The notes: generated from the letters alone by a model not told the origin. DNA of 64,000 bases from JBAZWE01 sp041658605 (GCA_041658605.1 JBAZZU010000003.1:1-64000), one strand, 5' to 3'. Counted from the stretch's first letter, positions 1 to 8,160 are shown. A program made the numbers and translations.

Positions 1-311
1 CTCATGGGGGCGGACGGAAGGGAGGATGCGAAGAGGGGCGCACGGTCCCGGCTCGTCTTGGCGAGTACCTTGTCCCCCTCACTCACGAGGGCCGGGTAGA
101 CTTGGGGGGTGCCGTCGGGGAGGAGAGTATAGTGCGCGTTCAGTTTGCCCTGGCCAGAGGTGGCCACGGTGGCGGCATCGATGATGTTCGACTTACCGGA
201 TCCGTTTTTGCCGGTGAGGATGTTCAGACCAGGGCGGAAGTCGAGGGTGAGGCTTCCTTTGACGGGGCCGATGTAGTCGAATTTGAGGGTGAGGGAGGGG
301 TTATTCGTCAT
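1..311 (-). CDS. SMC/RecF/Rad50-type ATPase, N-terminal part (cut by window edge)
   Basis: Read leftward from an ATG at 311, this frame stays open to the window edge, so only about 103 N-terminal residues are visible. A Walker A motif, GKNGSGKSN, follows a beta-rich start of the form LTLKFDYIGPVKGSLTLDF, about 35 residues in. That arrangement is typical of SMC/RecF/Rad50-like ABC ATPases (AAA_23 type). The Walker B and coiled coil lie outside the window. Its start overlaps the end of the TOPRIM-like gene by 11 bases, so the two are probably translated together and may act as one DNA-processing complex. The ATPase class is firm; its function is inferred. Confidence 0.75.
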   Translation of the reverse strand, partial: MTNNPSLTLKFDYIGPVKGSLTLDFRPGLNILTGKNGSGKSNIIDAATVATSGQGKLNAHYTLLPDGTPQVYPALVSEGDKVLAKTSRDRAPLFASSLPSAPM

Positions 312-1506
312 CGATGTTACCTATTCCTTTGTGGGCCTTGTAGTGATGGATTTGGTCCATGTATTCCCTTTCCGAGTCAAAAAGAAAGTCCTCCGCGTCG
401 TAATAGGGAATCTCCATCTCGCTCGCGATCGGGGTCCGTTCCTCTTCGTCTCCGTCCAAGATCGATGCTTCATCGATCATGGCTTTGATATCGTCCTTGA
501 ACGCTTCCATGACCTTGCGTAGTTGCTTGTTGGCTCGGCTGTTGAGCTTCCGATACATGGCGTCATAGGCGCGCTTTGCCTCTTCATCGTAGTAGCAGAG
601 GATTTCGTCCGTTACCATCCTCTTGAGCACACCCGGATAGAGGGCTTCCAGTGCATCGAGTTCAACCGCGCCGCTTCCGAAAGCATCTTCGAACTTGGCG
701 GCTCGTTTTTCCGATTCCTTGATCGGAACCCTGGGCAGGTTGTAATCTCTGACCTGATCTTCGGTCAATGCAAGAGCCTTGACAAAGCAGTGAAGTTCGA
801 TGCCGTACTTCTTGAGCATAAACTCCAGCTTCCGAGCGACGGCGCACGGCATCGACTTGCCAGCCGGATCAAAGTCCGAGATGTAGAGAATAATAGCCGG
901 CTTGTCGGCATCCTCGATTCGTCTCGCGGCGTTGTAGACGCTCGTAATACTTGCCTCACCCTGGAAGGTGCAAAGATTCGCGCCATACAGGGAGCATAGG
1001 GGCTCCAAAACGTCGTTCATGGTTCCCTTCTCGCACCAGATTTCAATATGGTACGGTTGGACCGTCGAAGGTGATGGGCCGATGATGTTGACGTATGGGG
1101 TGATTTTAACCTCGGAAACGAAGGGTTTGTCCTCGCCCCAATAGTTCGCGTTGATGATCGGCTTCGGGTTCTTGTTGTCGATGATGCTCTCGATTTCGAC
1201 GAGCCCCAGGTATCGTGCCTGTTTTGCAGCCTGTGTGAGAAACTTCCAGCACTTGTCCGTGTTCTGGTACTGCTCCCCATTCGGAAGAGGGATCTCCTTG
1301 GACAATGCCCAATAGTGGGCGCGTCGAAGGTGGACGCCATTCGTGTAGCCCGCTTCCTTCCAGATTTTGTCAGCGAACCATTCCGCCATGATAACGTCGG
1401 ACGGGGTTCCAGCATAGAACGGATCATTTTTTGGGGAGAGGGCCAGGACTTCCGGTATGGAAAGTCCGTTTTCTCTTGCGATTGCTTTGATGTCGTTTTG
1501 GTTCAT
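301..1506 (-). CDS. TOPRIM/Spo11-TopoVIA-like protein
   Basis: A 401-residue protein. Residues about 40-110 look like a winged-helix region rich in Arg, His and aromatic residues (RRAHYW). A TOPRIM-like core follows, with an acidic EK pair at 159-160 and ISDFDPAG at 210-216, the Glu...DxDPxG pattern of Spo11/topoisomerase VI A and JetD/MksG-type proteins. The C-terminus is acidic. I could not identify a catalytic tyrosine with confidence, so it may be a metal-dependent nuclease rather than a strand-transfer enzyme. It overlaps the upstream 66-residue gene by ATGA and is followed at once by an SMC/RecF-like ATPase, which supports an ATPase-TOPRIM partnership. Confidence 0.6.
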   Translation of the reverse strand: MNQNDIKAIARENGLSIPEVLALSPKNDPFYAGTPSDVIMAEWFADKIWKEAGYTNGVHLRRAHYWALSKEIPLPNGEQYQNTDKCWKFLTQAAKQARYLGLVEIESIIDNKNPKPIINANYWGEDKPFVSEVKITPYVNIIGPSPSTVQPYHIEIWCEKGTMNDVLEPLCSLYGANLCTFQGEASITSVYNAARRIEDADKPAIILYISDFDPAGKSMPCAVARKLEFMLKKYGIELHCFVKALALTEDQVRDYNLPRVPIKESEKRAAKFEDAFGSGAVELDALEALYPGVLKRMVTDEILCYYDEEAKRAYDAMYRKLNSRANKQLRKVMEAFKDDIKAMIDEASILDGDEEERTPIASEMEIPYYDAEDFLFDSEREYMDQIHHYKAHKGIGNIDDE

Positions 1507-1703
1507 TCTGGCCTCTCAATGTCTTCGAAGGGAATGTGAATGGTTACGCCGTCGCCATCGACGGCTTGGATTGTGTAGGTTCTTCCGTGGTACTGGATTT
1601 CGTCGCCCGGGTTTAGGTGGTCAAGCCAGCGCTCGAATTCAACCTCTTCCTTGGACTCGCCGGGAAGGGTCGAGCATCCTGGAGGTAGGTTCCAGCCGGG
1701 CAT
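1503..1703 (-). CDS. small hypothetical protein
   Basis: A 66-residue protein that I do not recognise. Its middle (LNPGDEIQYHGRTYTIQAV) looks like a small beta-barrel or KOW-like strand pattern. It overlaps both neighbours through ATGA junctions, which supports the start and the reading frame. Confidence 0.6.
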   Translation of the reverse strand: MPGWNLPPGCSTLPGESKEEVEFERWLDHLNPGDEIQYHGRTYTIQAVDGDGVTIHIPFEDIERPE

Positions 1704-1996
1704 CAGAAAAGCCTCCCTTGTTTGCTCTCTTCTTCACGCTTTGACCCGTACCGGAATGCCGCTTCCTGGCAAGCTGGGCATGGTTGGCCGGGGCCGCAGG
1801 GGAAGCCTTTCGTGCAGCCATCCAAGGGCCAATCCATCGAAAACGCCATAACGTAGCCGGTAACTCCTTGCGGCGTTGTGCAGAGGGTGGACAGTTTCGC
1901 GTCTTTCCGGACCCATTCCACCGTCGTGTCCTCGATATGGCAGGCGAAGATATCGCCCTTTTTCGTCGCTACCCAGACTCGGGATTTTTCGGTCAT
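1703..1996 (-). CDS. hypothetical protein with C-terminal Cys motif
   Basis: The frame is open further upstream, but the ATG at 1996 overlaps the previous stop as ATGA and begins MTEKSRVWVATKKGDIF, giving 97 residues. The C-terminal part has several cysteines (CTKGFPCGPGQPCPAC) that could bind zinc. Function unknown. Confidence 0.6.
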   Translation of the reverse strand: MTEKSRVWVATKKGDIFACHIEDTTVEWVRKDAKLSTLCTTPQGVTGYVMAFSMDWPLDGCTKGFPCGPGQPCPACQEAAFRYGSKREEESKQGRLF

Positions 1997-2130
1997 TCCG
2001 CGTCCTTGCATGTTTCGATGGTCGTGGCGATTCGGTCCAAGTGGGCGGCCACGTCGCCGATCGCCAGCACCATGCACAGGAGTTGCAGGATGATGCACAA
2101 CAGCAGAAACGGTATCAATGCCCCTTTCAT
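1993..2130 (-). CDS. 45-aa single-span membrane protein
   Basis: The start is the ATG at 2130, which forms an ATGA overlap with the preceding gene. The peptide begins MKGALIPFLLLCIILQLL and has one strong hydrophobic segment (residues 5-25), then a short charged tail. It is probably an inner-membrane peptide. Nothing links it to holins or spanins beyond its size. Confidence 0.55.
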   Translation of the reverse strand: MKGALIPFLLLCIILQLLCMVLAIGDVAAHLDRIATTIETCKDAE

Positions 2131-2363
2131 CTCGCGTCCCACTCCACTTTGGCCGCCTGAATGGTCCCGGTGGCGTTCTTGGAATTCCACCGATCCGCCG
2201 TGCCGGATTCGGTGACTTTCCCGACCTGGCCGGGAAGAATGGTTACGGACCCGAGGAACTTGGCGGTAGATGCTCGGGTGCATTTCACGCGCGTCCCGAT
2301 CGTGATGCGGAGGTCCGAGCCGTCTTCACGCTCGATACTGTCTTTCCGAATCCAGGTTTCCAT
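2127..2363 (-). CDS. small hypothetical protein
   Basis: A 78-residue protein, probably beta-rich (ITIGTRVKCTRAS, GSVTILPGQVGKV), of unknown function. It is the first gene after the TTGACA-type promoter near 2530 and overlaps the next gene by 4 bases, so it may lead the operon that runs to the TOPRIM/ATPase pair. Confidence 0.6.
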   Translation of the reverse strand: METWIRKDSIEREDGSDLRITIGTRVKCTRASTAKFLGSVTILPGQVGKVTESGTADRWNSKNATGTIQAAKVEWDAR

Positions 2364-2502
2364 CTCGCTCTCCTCTCGTTCCGTTTCGCCCTTGATCGGG
2401 CTCGTTCGGCCTGGATTTCCAGGGACGGGGCCCGGCGTTACCGGGCGTGAATCATTGCAGACTCCTTCATGATGGCGGGTGAAACTGAAAGGAACATCCC
2501 TA

Positions 2503-2530
2503 CCTTTACACGTTCCCCGCTTGCTGTCAA
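2503..2530 (-). promoter_or_regulatory. TTGACA-type promoter reading leftward
   Basis: On the minus strand TTGACA (2530-2525) is followed after 16 bases by TAAAGG (2508-2503). The stretch preceding and including the -10 reads AACGTGTAA, which recurs at 17778 and, slightly changed, at 38659. It lies in the gap between 2363 and 2551 and points at the gene starting at 2363. Confidence 0.5.
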
Positions 2531-2550
2531 CGGGGAAGCGTGGAAAAGCA

Positions 2551-2823
2551 CTAATAGAGTTCGGGGTAATCGGCTCGGTTGTAGTGCCCAGTCTCGCGGT
2601 TTCGCTCGCTGACAGTCTGGGCTACCCACCCGGCGGCGGTCTGATCGATCATCGCTCGGATGGCGATGGCGGAGTTCAGGTAGACCTGTCGGCTGGTTCC
2701 GTTCTGGCCCTGGTAAGTGACGACGATCTCTTTTCCGGCCAACGACTCGCGCACGGCGGCGTCCGTGGCTGCACGGTCTTTGCGGCTCTGGTCAATCAGT
2801 TCCTGGTCTTGAGTTCGGCTCAT
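2551..2823 (-). CDS. small hypothetical protein behind a sigma-54-like promoter
   Basis: 90 residues from the ATG at 2823 (MSRTQDQELIDQSRKDR). The upstream in-frame ATG at 2871 lies inside the -24/-12 promoter, and a GGAG precedes the 2823 start, so I use 2823. The protein is mostly helical and charged at the N-terminus, then beta-like (EIVVTYQGQNGTSRQVYL). Function unknown. Confidence 0.6.
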   Translation of the reverse strand: MSRTQDQELIDQSRKDRAATDAAVRESLAGKEIVVTYQGQNGTSRQVYLNSAIAIRAMIDQTAAGWVAQTVSERNRETGHYNRADYPELY

Positions 2824-2860
2824 CTTCGTTTCTCCTGTTCGGGTGACGCCCCAGAATAGA

Positions 2861-2876
2861 GCAACTTCCATGCCGC
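2861..2876 (-). promoter_or_regulatory. sigma-54-type promoter (-24/-12)
   Basis: The minus strand reads CGGCATGGAAGTTGCT. GG and GC are exactly 12 bases apart, as the sigma-54 consensus TGGCAY-N5-TTGCW requires, with one mismatch at the first T. It ends 38 bases before the start at 2823. Two copies of a 19-base site lie 33-113 bases upstream, where an enhancer-binding activator would sit. Confidence 0.55.
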
Positions 2877-2908
2877 CACTAAAACCGGCGTTCTATGGTA
2901 GCCGGTAC

Positions 2909-2989
2909 GACTTGAATGTCGTGGTCAATCCTGGCATGGTTCGTGCCTATTCCGTTCTATGTCGGTTTTCGACCACGACTTACAGATCA
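2909..2989. promoter_or_regulatory. paired upstream activator-like sites
   Basis: Two inverted copies of one site: 2971-2989 reads GACCACGACTTACAGATCA, and 2909-2926 is the same motif on the other strand (GACTTGAATGTCGTGGTC). A third copy is at 8521-8539. Their position upstream of -24/-12 elements suggests binding sites for a regulator. Nothing else was recognised in the gap 2824-3012. Confidence 0.5.
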
Positions 2990-3012
2990 GGTCGTTGCGC
3001 TGGATGTCACGG

Positions 3013-3939
3013 TTAGAAGATCCGATCGATGATTTCGAGCACATAGAGATAGTTCGCCTTGAACTCCGGGTCCTTCTCTTTCTTGGCTCGTAGCGCCTTG
3101 ATCAGGATGTCGAAGTACGCCGAGTCAACCCCGGTCAGTTGATCTTCCAGAACATCGATGTCCGACAAGTCGAGTTCCGATATCTGGAAGGCCATTTTCA
3201 TGAACTGCCCGGCGTTGATCGAGAAGCCGCGCGCGATGAACTTGCGGGTCCGGATGACAGAGCAGATCGGGTACTTGCTTCCGACGTAGACGAGTTCCTT
3301 GGCCAGCAGGGCCTCAAGCGCCTTCGGGGGGAGGATGAGTTCACCGGTCTTCGATTCCCATGCGCAAGTACAGTGAACGAAGTCGTAATTCTTGTGGATC
3401 TCCGCGACTTCCCCGAAGAACCGAAGGACTATCTGAATCTTGCCCGAAAGCGTGATGGCGTTGGAGGACATGAAGATCGGGCGATATCGCGGCTTGCTCT
3501 TGTCCTGCTCTTCGTCGAGAACCTTGGCCACGTCGGCAACGAAGGTCTCGCAGGAAGGATCGTTGATCCCGGTACTCTCAAAGTAATGGTAAGAGGCGGT
3601 CCCCTCTTCGCTGGCGATGCCGGCGGACTGGATACGTACCTTCACGCGGTCGCCCGTCGTGTCCACCTTGATATCGATCGCGCCTCCGGTTTTGTGGGAG
3701 TTGACGGCGTTCGCCTCGTACTTCGCGACGTAGTACCGGGCCACACGAGCACAGGTGTCCTTGTCGGTGAAGTACACATCGAAGTCGTTGGGCGGCTCCC
3801 CAAGGAGCATCGACGCGATGGCCCCGCCGGTCACGAGGCAATGGCTCTTGACGTGGTCCCGAAGGGCCTCGTCTTCGATGGACGAAAGCCAGTCGTCGAT
3901 CTTCTTGCGGAGTACGGTTTTGATGGTCTTGGTTTTCAT
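3013..3939 (-). CDS. nucleotidyltransferase (poly(A) polymerase/CCA-type fold)
   Basis: A 308-residue protein. Residues 37-56 (VTGGAIASMLLGEPPNDFDV) carry the GG...DxD signature of the polymerase-beta nucleotidyltransferase superfamily, with metal ligands at D52 and D54. The remainder is mixed alpha/beta without a clear RNA-binding module. Phages encode related proteins whose substrates are mostly unknown. The HAD phosphatase at 8873, of an RNA-repair-associated family, makes an RNA substrate conceivable. Its start overlaps the end of the Cas4-like gene by 4 bases. Confidence 0.7.
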   Translation of the reverse strand: MKTKTIKTVLRKKIDDWLSSIEDEALRDHVKSHCLVTGGAIASMLLGEPPNDFDVYFTDKDTCARVARYYVAKYEANAVNSHKTGGAIDIKVDTTGDRVKVRIQSAGIASEEGTASYHYFESTGINDPSCETFVADVAKVLDEEQDKSKPRYRPIFMSSNAITLSGKIQIVLRFFGEVAEIHKNYDFVHCTCAWESKTGELILPPKALEALLAKELVYVGSKYPICSVIRTRKFIARGFSINAGQFMKMAFQISELDLSDIDVLEDQLTGVDSAYFDILIKALRAKKEKDPEFKANYLYVLEIIDRIF

Positions 3940-5195
3940 GAGTTCTCCTGATTGGTTTGAGCAGAAGGATCAAGGTCCGAGTCGATTTCAGCCGATTCAA
4001 CCTCGATCCCGAATTCGCGAGTATGAACGGTATCAAGACACGCGTCCAGAAGGTCCTCTCGGTCCTCTTTCCACGTCGCCTTCTTGCCTCGCCCCTTCCC
4101 AGGAGTCAAGGCAGTAGCCACCGCGCCGACGTTGCCGGAGCCGATCTTGAGCGCTCCGAGAAACCCGAGCCAAGAAGCGTTATCGCCTTCCCAGCGCACC
4201 GCCTCTTCTTCGGATACCCGGTGCCACCGACGGGCGAGCAAAGAGCCAGCGTCCACCTTGGGGCTCTTCTTGGTCTTGACGTGATAGCCGACGCTCCCGC
4301 CCGGCACACGGATAGCCCCGTTGTCGCAAGCCGCCCGGATGGCGGGCTCCAGTGCGGCAGTTTGAGCCTTCAAAATGGCGTAATGGGCCGCCAGCGCTTC
4401 TGGTTGAACACCGGCCCAGCCATGGGTGATCCATAGACAAGCCGCCTCGCACTGGAGAACGTAGGGACAACCCATGCACCGAGGCCCTGGGTTCGCCTGT
4501 CTTGGCTTGATCGATGCCGCCTTGATGGCCGTGGAGAGATCCGCCTTCCATTCTTCCAGAACGGAAAGGCCCGCTTCATCCAAGTCAAGATGCTCCGCGA
4601 AAGTGTGCCCCGTCCGGATCGAGGTGATTTCACGGCGTATCCAGTCCGGCTTCTGCCCGTTCTTCTCCTCGTATTCGGCGATGGCGAGAAGAGCATACCC
4701 GCGCATCTGGAGAGACGAGCACTCTTCCTGATTAGCGGTCCATGCCGACTTCCAGTCTCGGACCACGATCCCGGTGGATTCGGCGGCGTATTCGTCGCCT
4801 TCCGTCTGCTCGGTCCAGGTCAGGTCCAGGATCCCATGGTAGGACGCCTCGGGATATTCGCAGGCCTGCCAATTGGCGTCCGCTTTGAGCCAGACTTCAC
4901 GGCGTCCTTCTGGGATCCCGTGCTTGTCGGCGTAGTCCGTGGCCATTTTCGCGCCTTGGAGAGCGGCTTCTATGGGGATTGGGGGCTCCATCTCGGAATG
5001 GTAGGATCGCCCTTCCGTGGACAGGCGGATCACGAGAGATTCCGTGTCGCACGGATAGGCCTGGAGTACCGCGTGCGCCACGATCCCCGGGCCGAAGATG
5101 TCTCTTGGATAGGGCCTGCGCTCTTCGTAGAGGGTCAGGGCGTGCGGACAGTGACGGGTGAAGTTTCGGAGCGCTGATGAGGAGAGGGCTTTCAT
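3936..5195 (-). CDS. PD-(D/E)XK nuclease, Cas4/RecB family
   Basis: 419 residues with the full RecB-like nuclease pattern: H41, GILD (D124), DWK (D147/K149) and a Gln-containing helix (QMRGYALL, Q163). Four cysteines at C16, C240, C243 and C249 match the Cas4/AddB iron-sulfur arrangement (RCMGCPYVLQCEAAC). An extra C-terminal domain of about 150 residues continues past the cluster. The likely role is single-strand exonuclease activity in phage recombination or DNA-end processing. It sits in an operon with an RDF/Gp3-like protein, a common phage pairing. Confidence 0.8.
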   Translation of the reverse strand: MKALSSSALRNFTRHCPHALTLYEERRPYPRDIFGPGIVAHAVLQAYPCDTESLVIRLSTEGRSYHSEMEPPIPIEAALQGAKMATDYADKHGIPEGRREVWLKADANWQACEYPEASYHGILDLTWTEQTEGDEYAAESTGIVVRDWKSAWTANQEECSSLQMRGYALLAIAEYEEKNGQKPDWIRREITSIRTGHTFAEHLDLDEAGLSVLEEWKADLSTAIKAASIKPRQANPGPRCMGCPYVLQCEAACLWITHGWAGVQPEALAAHYAILKAQTAALEPAIRAACDNGAIRVPGGSVGYHVKTKKSPKVDAGSLLARRWHRVSEEEAVRWEGDNASWLGFLGALKIGSGNVGAVATALTPGKGRGKKATWKEDREDLLDACLDTVHTREFGIEVESAEIDSDLDPSAQTNQENS

Positions 5196-6130
5196 CCGAT
5201 GTTCCCCGCAGAAATGAGGTCCGCGTCAGCGGCGACGTCGTCCGGGTGTTCTTCGAGCAATCCAGCCACGCGGTATTCAGGCAACGCGCGCGCACCCTGA
5301 ATCCGGGCCTGTTGCGCCGTGATCCATCCGATGATGTCCGCGTCCCCTGCCACGGAGATGGAAACAACCGGGAAGCGCCTTTGCTGGCTCGCATCCGTTC
5401 GCTCCTGCAACTGGAGCAGGACGGGCAACCCAAAGAGCGGGATCGTGGACGGGTCCAATCCGAGCGCGGCACAAGACCGCTCAAACGAGGCGAACAGGCC
5501 GACGAAAGCCTGAACCGTGTTCCAGGATCCGCTCTGGTACTTGAAAGGCACGTTCGGAAGGCCCTTGCCGTCCACACGGGGCCAGTCAAACCGGGCAAGG
5601 AATCGCATCCACGGCTTGCAGGCAGGCCCATGGCGGTCGTCGGGCGGCTTGGCGAAGGGGCAGCGGTCACCGGGGCACTTGATCGCTCGATAGCCAACCC
5701 ATGCAGGCGGGAGTTTCGGATCGCGAAAGTCCGGGGCGCTAGGGTCGTATCGCCACGCGGTCCCGTCGCTCTCGCCACCGTTCCCGACGCAAACAGGGCG
5801 CTGTCTTGGGTGAGATAGTGCCTTGCCCGCGACGGGCAACTGTTGCGCCTGCCTTCGCCAGTCGAAGCACTCCGCGATCGTGGCATGGGTCAACCTGGCC
5901 GGGATGATCTTCCGTCGCTCGGCTGGCGCGTCGTTGAACGAAGCAAAGGACGGATGCGGCGCGCGAATCCCACCCTTGATGTCGCCTGCTGCCTGACGTT
6001 CGGGCAGAAGGACATGGAACCGGTCCCGCTCGATTGGGGCTCCGGAAGGCCCCTTTTTGCCGATCGCAAGAGCAGCAGCGATCGGCTCCTTGCCGGTTAC
6101 TCCGTTGATCCCTTTGGGGAGGTCGGTCAT
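5192..6130 (-). CDS. RDF/Gp3-like metal-binding protein
   Basis: 312 residues. The N-terminal half has the IKGGIRAP and RDRFHVLLPER stretches seen in phage proteins related to phiC31 Gp3 (recombination directionality factor-like). The middle has the cysteine set CPGDRCPF...GPAC, followed by PFKYQSGSWNTVQ, also characteristic. Most phage members of this family are not excision factors and occur next to Cas4-like nucleases, as here, so a DNA recombination or repair role is more likely. No integrase is visible in the window. Confidence 0.5.
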   Translation of the reverse strand: MTDLPKGINGVTGKEPIAAALAIGKKGPSGAPIERDRFHVLLPERQAAGDIKGGIRAPHPSFASFNDAPAERRKIIPARLTHATIAECFDWRRQAQQLPVAGKALSHPRQRPVCVGNGGESDGTAWRYDPSAPDFRDPKLPPAWVGYRAIKCPGDRCPFAKPPDDRHGPACKPWMRFLARFDWPRVDGKGLPNVPFKYQSGSWNTVQAFVGLFASFERSCAALGLDPSTIPLFGLPVLLQLQERTDASQQRRFPVVSISVAGDADIIGWITAQQARIQGARALPEYRVAGLLEEHPDDVAADADLISAGNIG

Positions 6131-6333
6131 TTCTCACCTCCCTTCATGTCTGGATCGGCTCCGAAGATGTCGGAAACGCCGTAGCCGCGATCGTTGCAGA
6201 CGTGAACCTGGTACAGGGTATGCGTTTTGAACGCCGCATCCACCAGGAATTGCACGGTATGAGGGACATGGATCGGTCGGTGCAACTCACCGCACCGCCG
6301 GCACTTGTAGATGATGAAGCCGGGTTTATCCAA
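6127..6333 (-). CDS. small zinc-ribbon protein (TTG start)
   Basis: I chose the TTG at 6333 because it is preceded by GGAGGTG at good spacing and overlaps the previous stop. The ATG at 6363 has no such site and would lie deep in the previous gene. The 68-residue product has YKCRRCGELH near its start, a CxxC knuckle, and another Cys later. Function unknown. Confidence 0.5.
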   Translation of the reverse strand: MDKPGFIIYKCRRCGELHRPIHVPHTVQFLVDAAFKTHTLYQVHVCNDRGYGVSDIFGADPDMKGGEK

Positions 6334-6805
6334 CGGACACCTCCGAAGCCTTGACCTGCCCATTCAGCCAAACCATGAGCGGAGCCACGGCTTCCGAATC
6401 ACCGGCCTCGTAGTTCTTGACGCCGATGTAATCGATCGTCTTGGAAAGCCGAAGATCCTCGGGAAGACACCCTTCGCGCCGGAGATCCGCAAGGTCCTTG
6501 GCATGCGCGGCTTCCTCGTTGTCGAGGGCTTCGCGGAGCCGGTCGGATTTCCCGTGCGCGGCGATGGCGGCCTGCCTCTCGTTGTCCATGGCGTCGAAGA
6601 TCCCACAGAAAACAGGGGCAAGGGATGGATGTACGATTTTGAGCGTCGAAAGCGCTCCGGCGGCTTCGTCGTATTTCATTGAGTTCTCCATTGTGGAAGT
6701 GCAAGCGTCTACCAGACCGATAGCCGCTTTGCGTTGGTCGCCGTCCAAGTGAGCGACGAGGGAAAGTGCTGCTGTCCGGATTTTGTCCAGGGCGCGGCGG
6801 GTCAT
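6326..6805 (-). CDS. helical hypothetical protein
   Basis: 159 residues from the ATG at 6805 (MTRRALDKIRTAALSL), preceded by GGAG. Largely alpha-helical, with charged heptad-like stretches (KSDRLREALDNEEAAHAKDLADLRREG). Not recognised. Confidence 0.6.
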   Translation of the reverse strand: MTRRALDKIRTAALSLVAHLDGDQRKAAIGLVDACTSTMENSMKYDEAAGALSTLKIVHPSLAPVFCGIFDAMDNERQAAIAAHGKSDRLREALDNEEAAHAKDLADLRREGCLPEDLRLSKTIDYIGVKNYEAGDSEAVAPLMVWLNGQVKASEVSVG

Positions 6806-7055
6806 TTCTGCTCCGTGGGGAGCACCGCCCAACCCAAGAACAGGCAAGCGCAACGATGAGCCCGGCCGAATAGGGCACAGCGGGCGAGGGGGTGATAAGG
6901 AGGCGGGTGAGAAGATCGGCCGTCCAGGAGTAGGCTCGGACGCTTGCGACGACTCCGAGCGCCGTCAGAACACCGAGCCCAAGAGCAAAGGGGAACATGG
7001 GTGCGTGGTCCGCCTCGAACCATGTCACGAAAAGAGCGAGAAGGAAGGGGGTCAT
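6802..7055 (-). CDS. putative membrane protein with an interrupted frame
   Basis: The ATG at 7055 overlaps the previous stop as ATGA and starts MTPFLLALFVTWFEADH, followed by two further hydrophobic segments. In this frame the sequence stays open about 400 bases into the next gene with non-protein-like content. A -1 shift near 6870 instead gives a C-terminus ending CLFLGWAVLPTEQK, whose stop at 6802-6804 forms the expected ATGA overlap with the next gene. I therefore read it as an about 84-residue membrane protein needing a frameshift or carrying a sequence error. Confidence 0.4.
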
Positions 7056-7309
7056 CTCGCCACCGCCCGGACATCGCACCAACGGACTCGGGATGCCGTG
7101 TAGTATCGGTGGACCGCGCCGTTGTGATTGACCTCCTCGTAGGGACCAGGGAAAAACTCCGAGAGGTCGCGCACCTGGACATGTGCGTCTCGGTCCTCTC
7201 GCATGTCCAGAGTGACCGCGAGCACCTCGGCATCGGGGTGCTGCATGAGCGTGGCCCGGAGCGGTCCACGGGCGAGGCGCACAGCGAAAACGGCTGCGGG
7301 GGCGCTCAT
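7052..7309 (-). CDS. small hypothetical protein
   Basis: 85 residues (MSAPAAVFAVRLARGPL), overlapping both neighbours by 4 bases. Mixed alpha/beta composition; family not recognised. Confidence 0.55.
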   Translation of the reverse strand: MSAPAAVFAVRLARGPLRATLMQHPDAEVLAVTLDMREDRDAHVQVRDLSEFFPGPYEEVNHNGAVHRYYTASRVRWCDVRAVAR

Positions 7310-7620
7310 GGGGCCATCCTTCGGGGTAGGGTGTCAGAGGAGGAGGAACCGGATCGAGAGACGGTTGAGGTCACCTCCCGATCCGCCTCTTGCATGGGTT
7401 CCTCCTGGTTCATCGCGTCGTGACAAAGGTCTGCGAGAGCCTGCCCAGCCGCCCGAGCGCCACTGTCGCAGGTCATCTCGGCGACGGTCAGCCCGTGTCG
7501 CCTGATGTTGGCGAGGTCGTCAATGAGCCTGGAGACCTCTCGCTGGGACTTGGCCAGCTCCAGGCGAAGGACCTGGAGCTCTTCGGCGGGCGGTAGGGTC
7601 TCGATGCCGATCTCGGGCAT
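7306..7620 (-). CDS. coiled-coil hypothetical protein
   Basis: 104 residues from the ATG at 7620 (MPEIGIETLPPAEELQVLRLEL). Residues about 12-45 form a predicted coiled coil. The C-terminus is Ser/Arg rich. The frame is open further upstream, but that part overlaps the previous gene. Function unknown. Confidence 0.5.
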   Translation of the reverse strand: MPEIGIETLPPAEELQVLRLELAKSQREVSRLIDDLANIRRHGLTVAEMTCDSGARAAGQALADLCHDAMNQEEPMQEADREVTSTVSRSGSSSSDTLPRRMAP

Positions 7621-7622
7621 GG

Positions 7623-7874
7623 CTACTCCATCTCGGCGTAGGGGCCCGAGGCCTCGCGCTTGACTTCCACGCAGGGCTGACCCTGCCCGTACATCCGAAA
7701 GAGATCGGCCAGCAGGGTGTAATGCCCCGTGGCAGAGCCGTACCGCTTCACAGCGCGACGGGCCCCGCGAAGGGTCCAGCCCGACTGGAGGCGGGCGCAC
7801 CCGAGGCTCTTGCCGGTTTCCTCGACTTTGGAGAAGGGGAGGGAGTAGCGGGGGAGGATGAGGTGCTTGATCAT
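7623..7874 (-). CDS. small basic hypothetical protein
   Basis: 83 residues from the ATG at 7874 (MIKHLILPRYSLPFSKVEE), overlapping the previous gene by ATGA. The centre is basic (RGARRAVKRYGS), which could allow nucleic-acid contact; that is a guess. Confidence 0.55.
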   Translation of the reverse strand: MIKHLILPRYSLPFSKVEETGKSLGCARLQSGWTLRGARRAVKRYGSATGHYTLLADLFRMYGQGQPCVEVKREASGPYAEME

Positions 7875-8113
7875 CGGGACACCTCCCACGCGCGAGCGGG
7901 GTGCTTGATGGCGAAGTAGGCCTTCCACAAGGCCTCTACCGGGGCATAGGACTCCATGAGACGGAGATGAATCGCCAGCCTGGTTCGAGGCCCCTCCTCT
8001 TCCGTCATAAGGGGGAGGCGGTCGACCGCCTCCCGGAAAGCAACGTGATACCACGCGGAAAACTCATTGTGAGCTCGGGAGTAGGCCTCGAAGGCCTCGT
8101 AAACGTGCAGCAT
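7871..8113 (-). CDS. small hypothetical protein
   Basis: 80 residues from the ATG at 8113 (MLHVYEAFEAYSRAHNEF), with a strong GGAGGAGA just upstream. Helical and rich in aromatic residues. Not recognised. Confidence 0.55.
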   Translation of the reverse strand: MLHVYEAFEAYSRAHNEFSAWYHVAFREAVDRLPLMTEEEGPRTRLAIHLRLMESYAPVEALWKAYFAIKHPARAWEVSR

Positions 8114-8160
8114 CTCATCTCCTCCCCCGGAATCCGCCGGGGGTCGGTGAAGGGGGAGGG

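Noticed and set aside
2766..2783. Plus-strand CTGCACGGTCTTTGC, close to the repeated sigma-54 element
   Set aside because: Lies inside the coding part of the 2551-2823 gene, lacks the GG at -24 and has no gene to drive.
2932..2947. Rightward sigma-54-like element TGGCATGGTTCGTGC
   Set aside because: Spacing is right, but TTGC is GTGC, no rightward gene follows, and it lies between the two activator-like sites.
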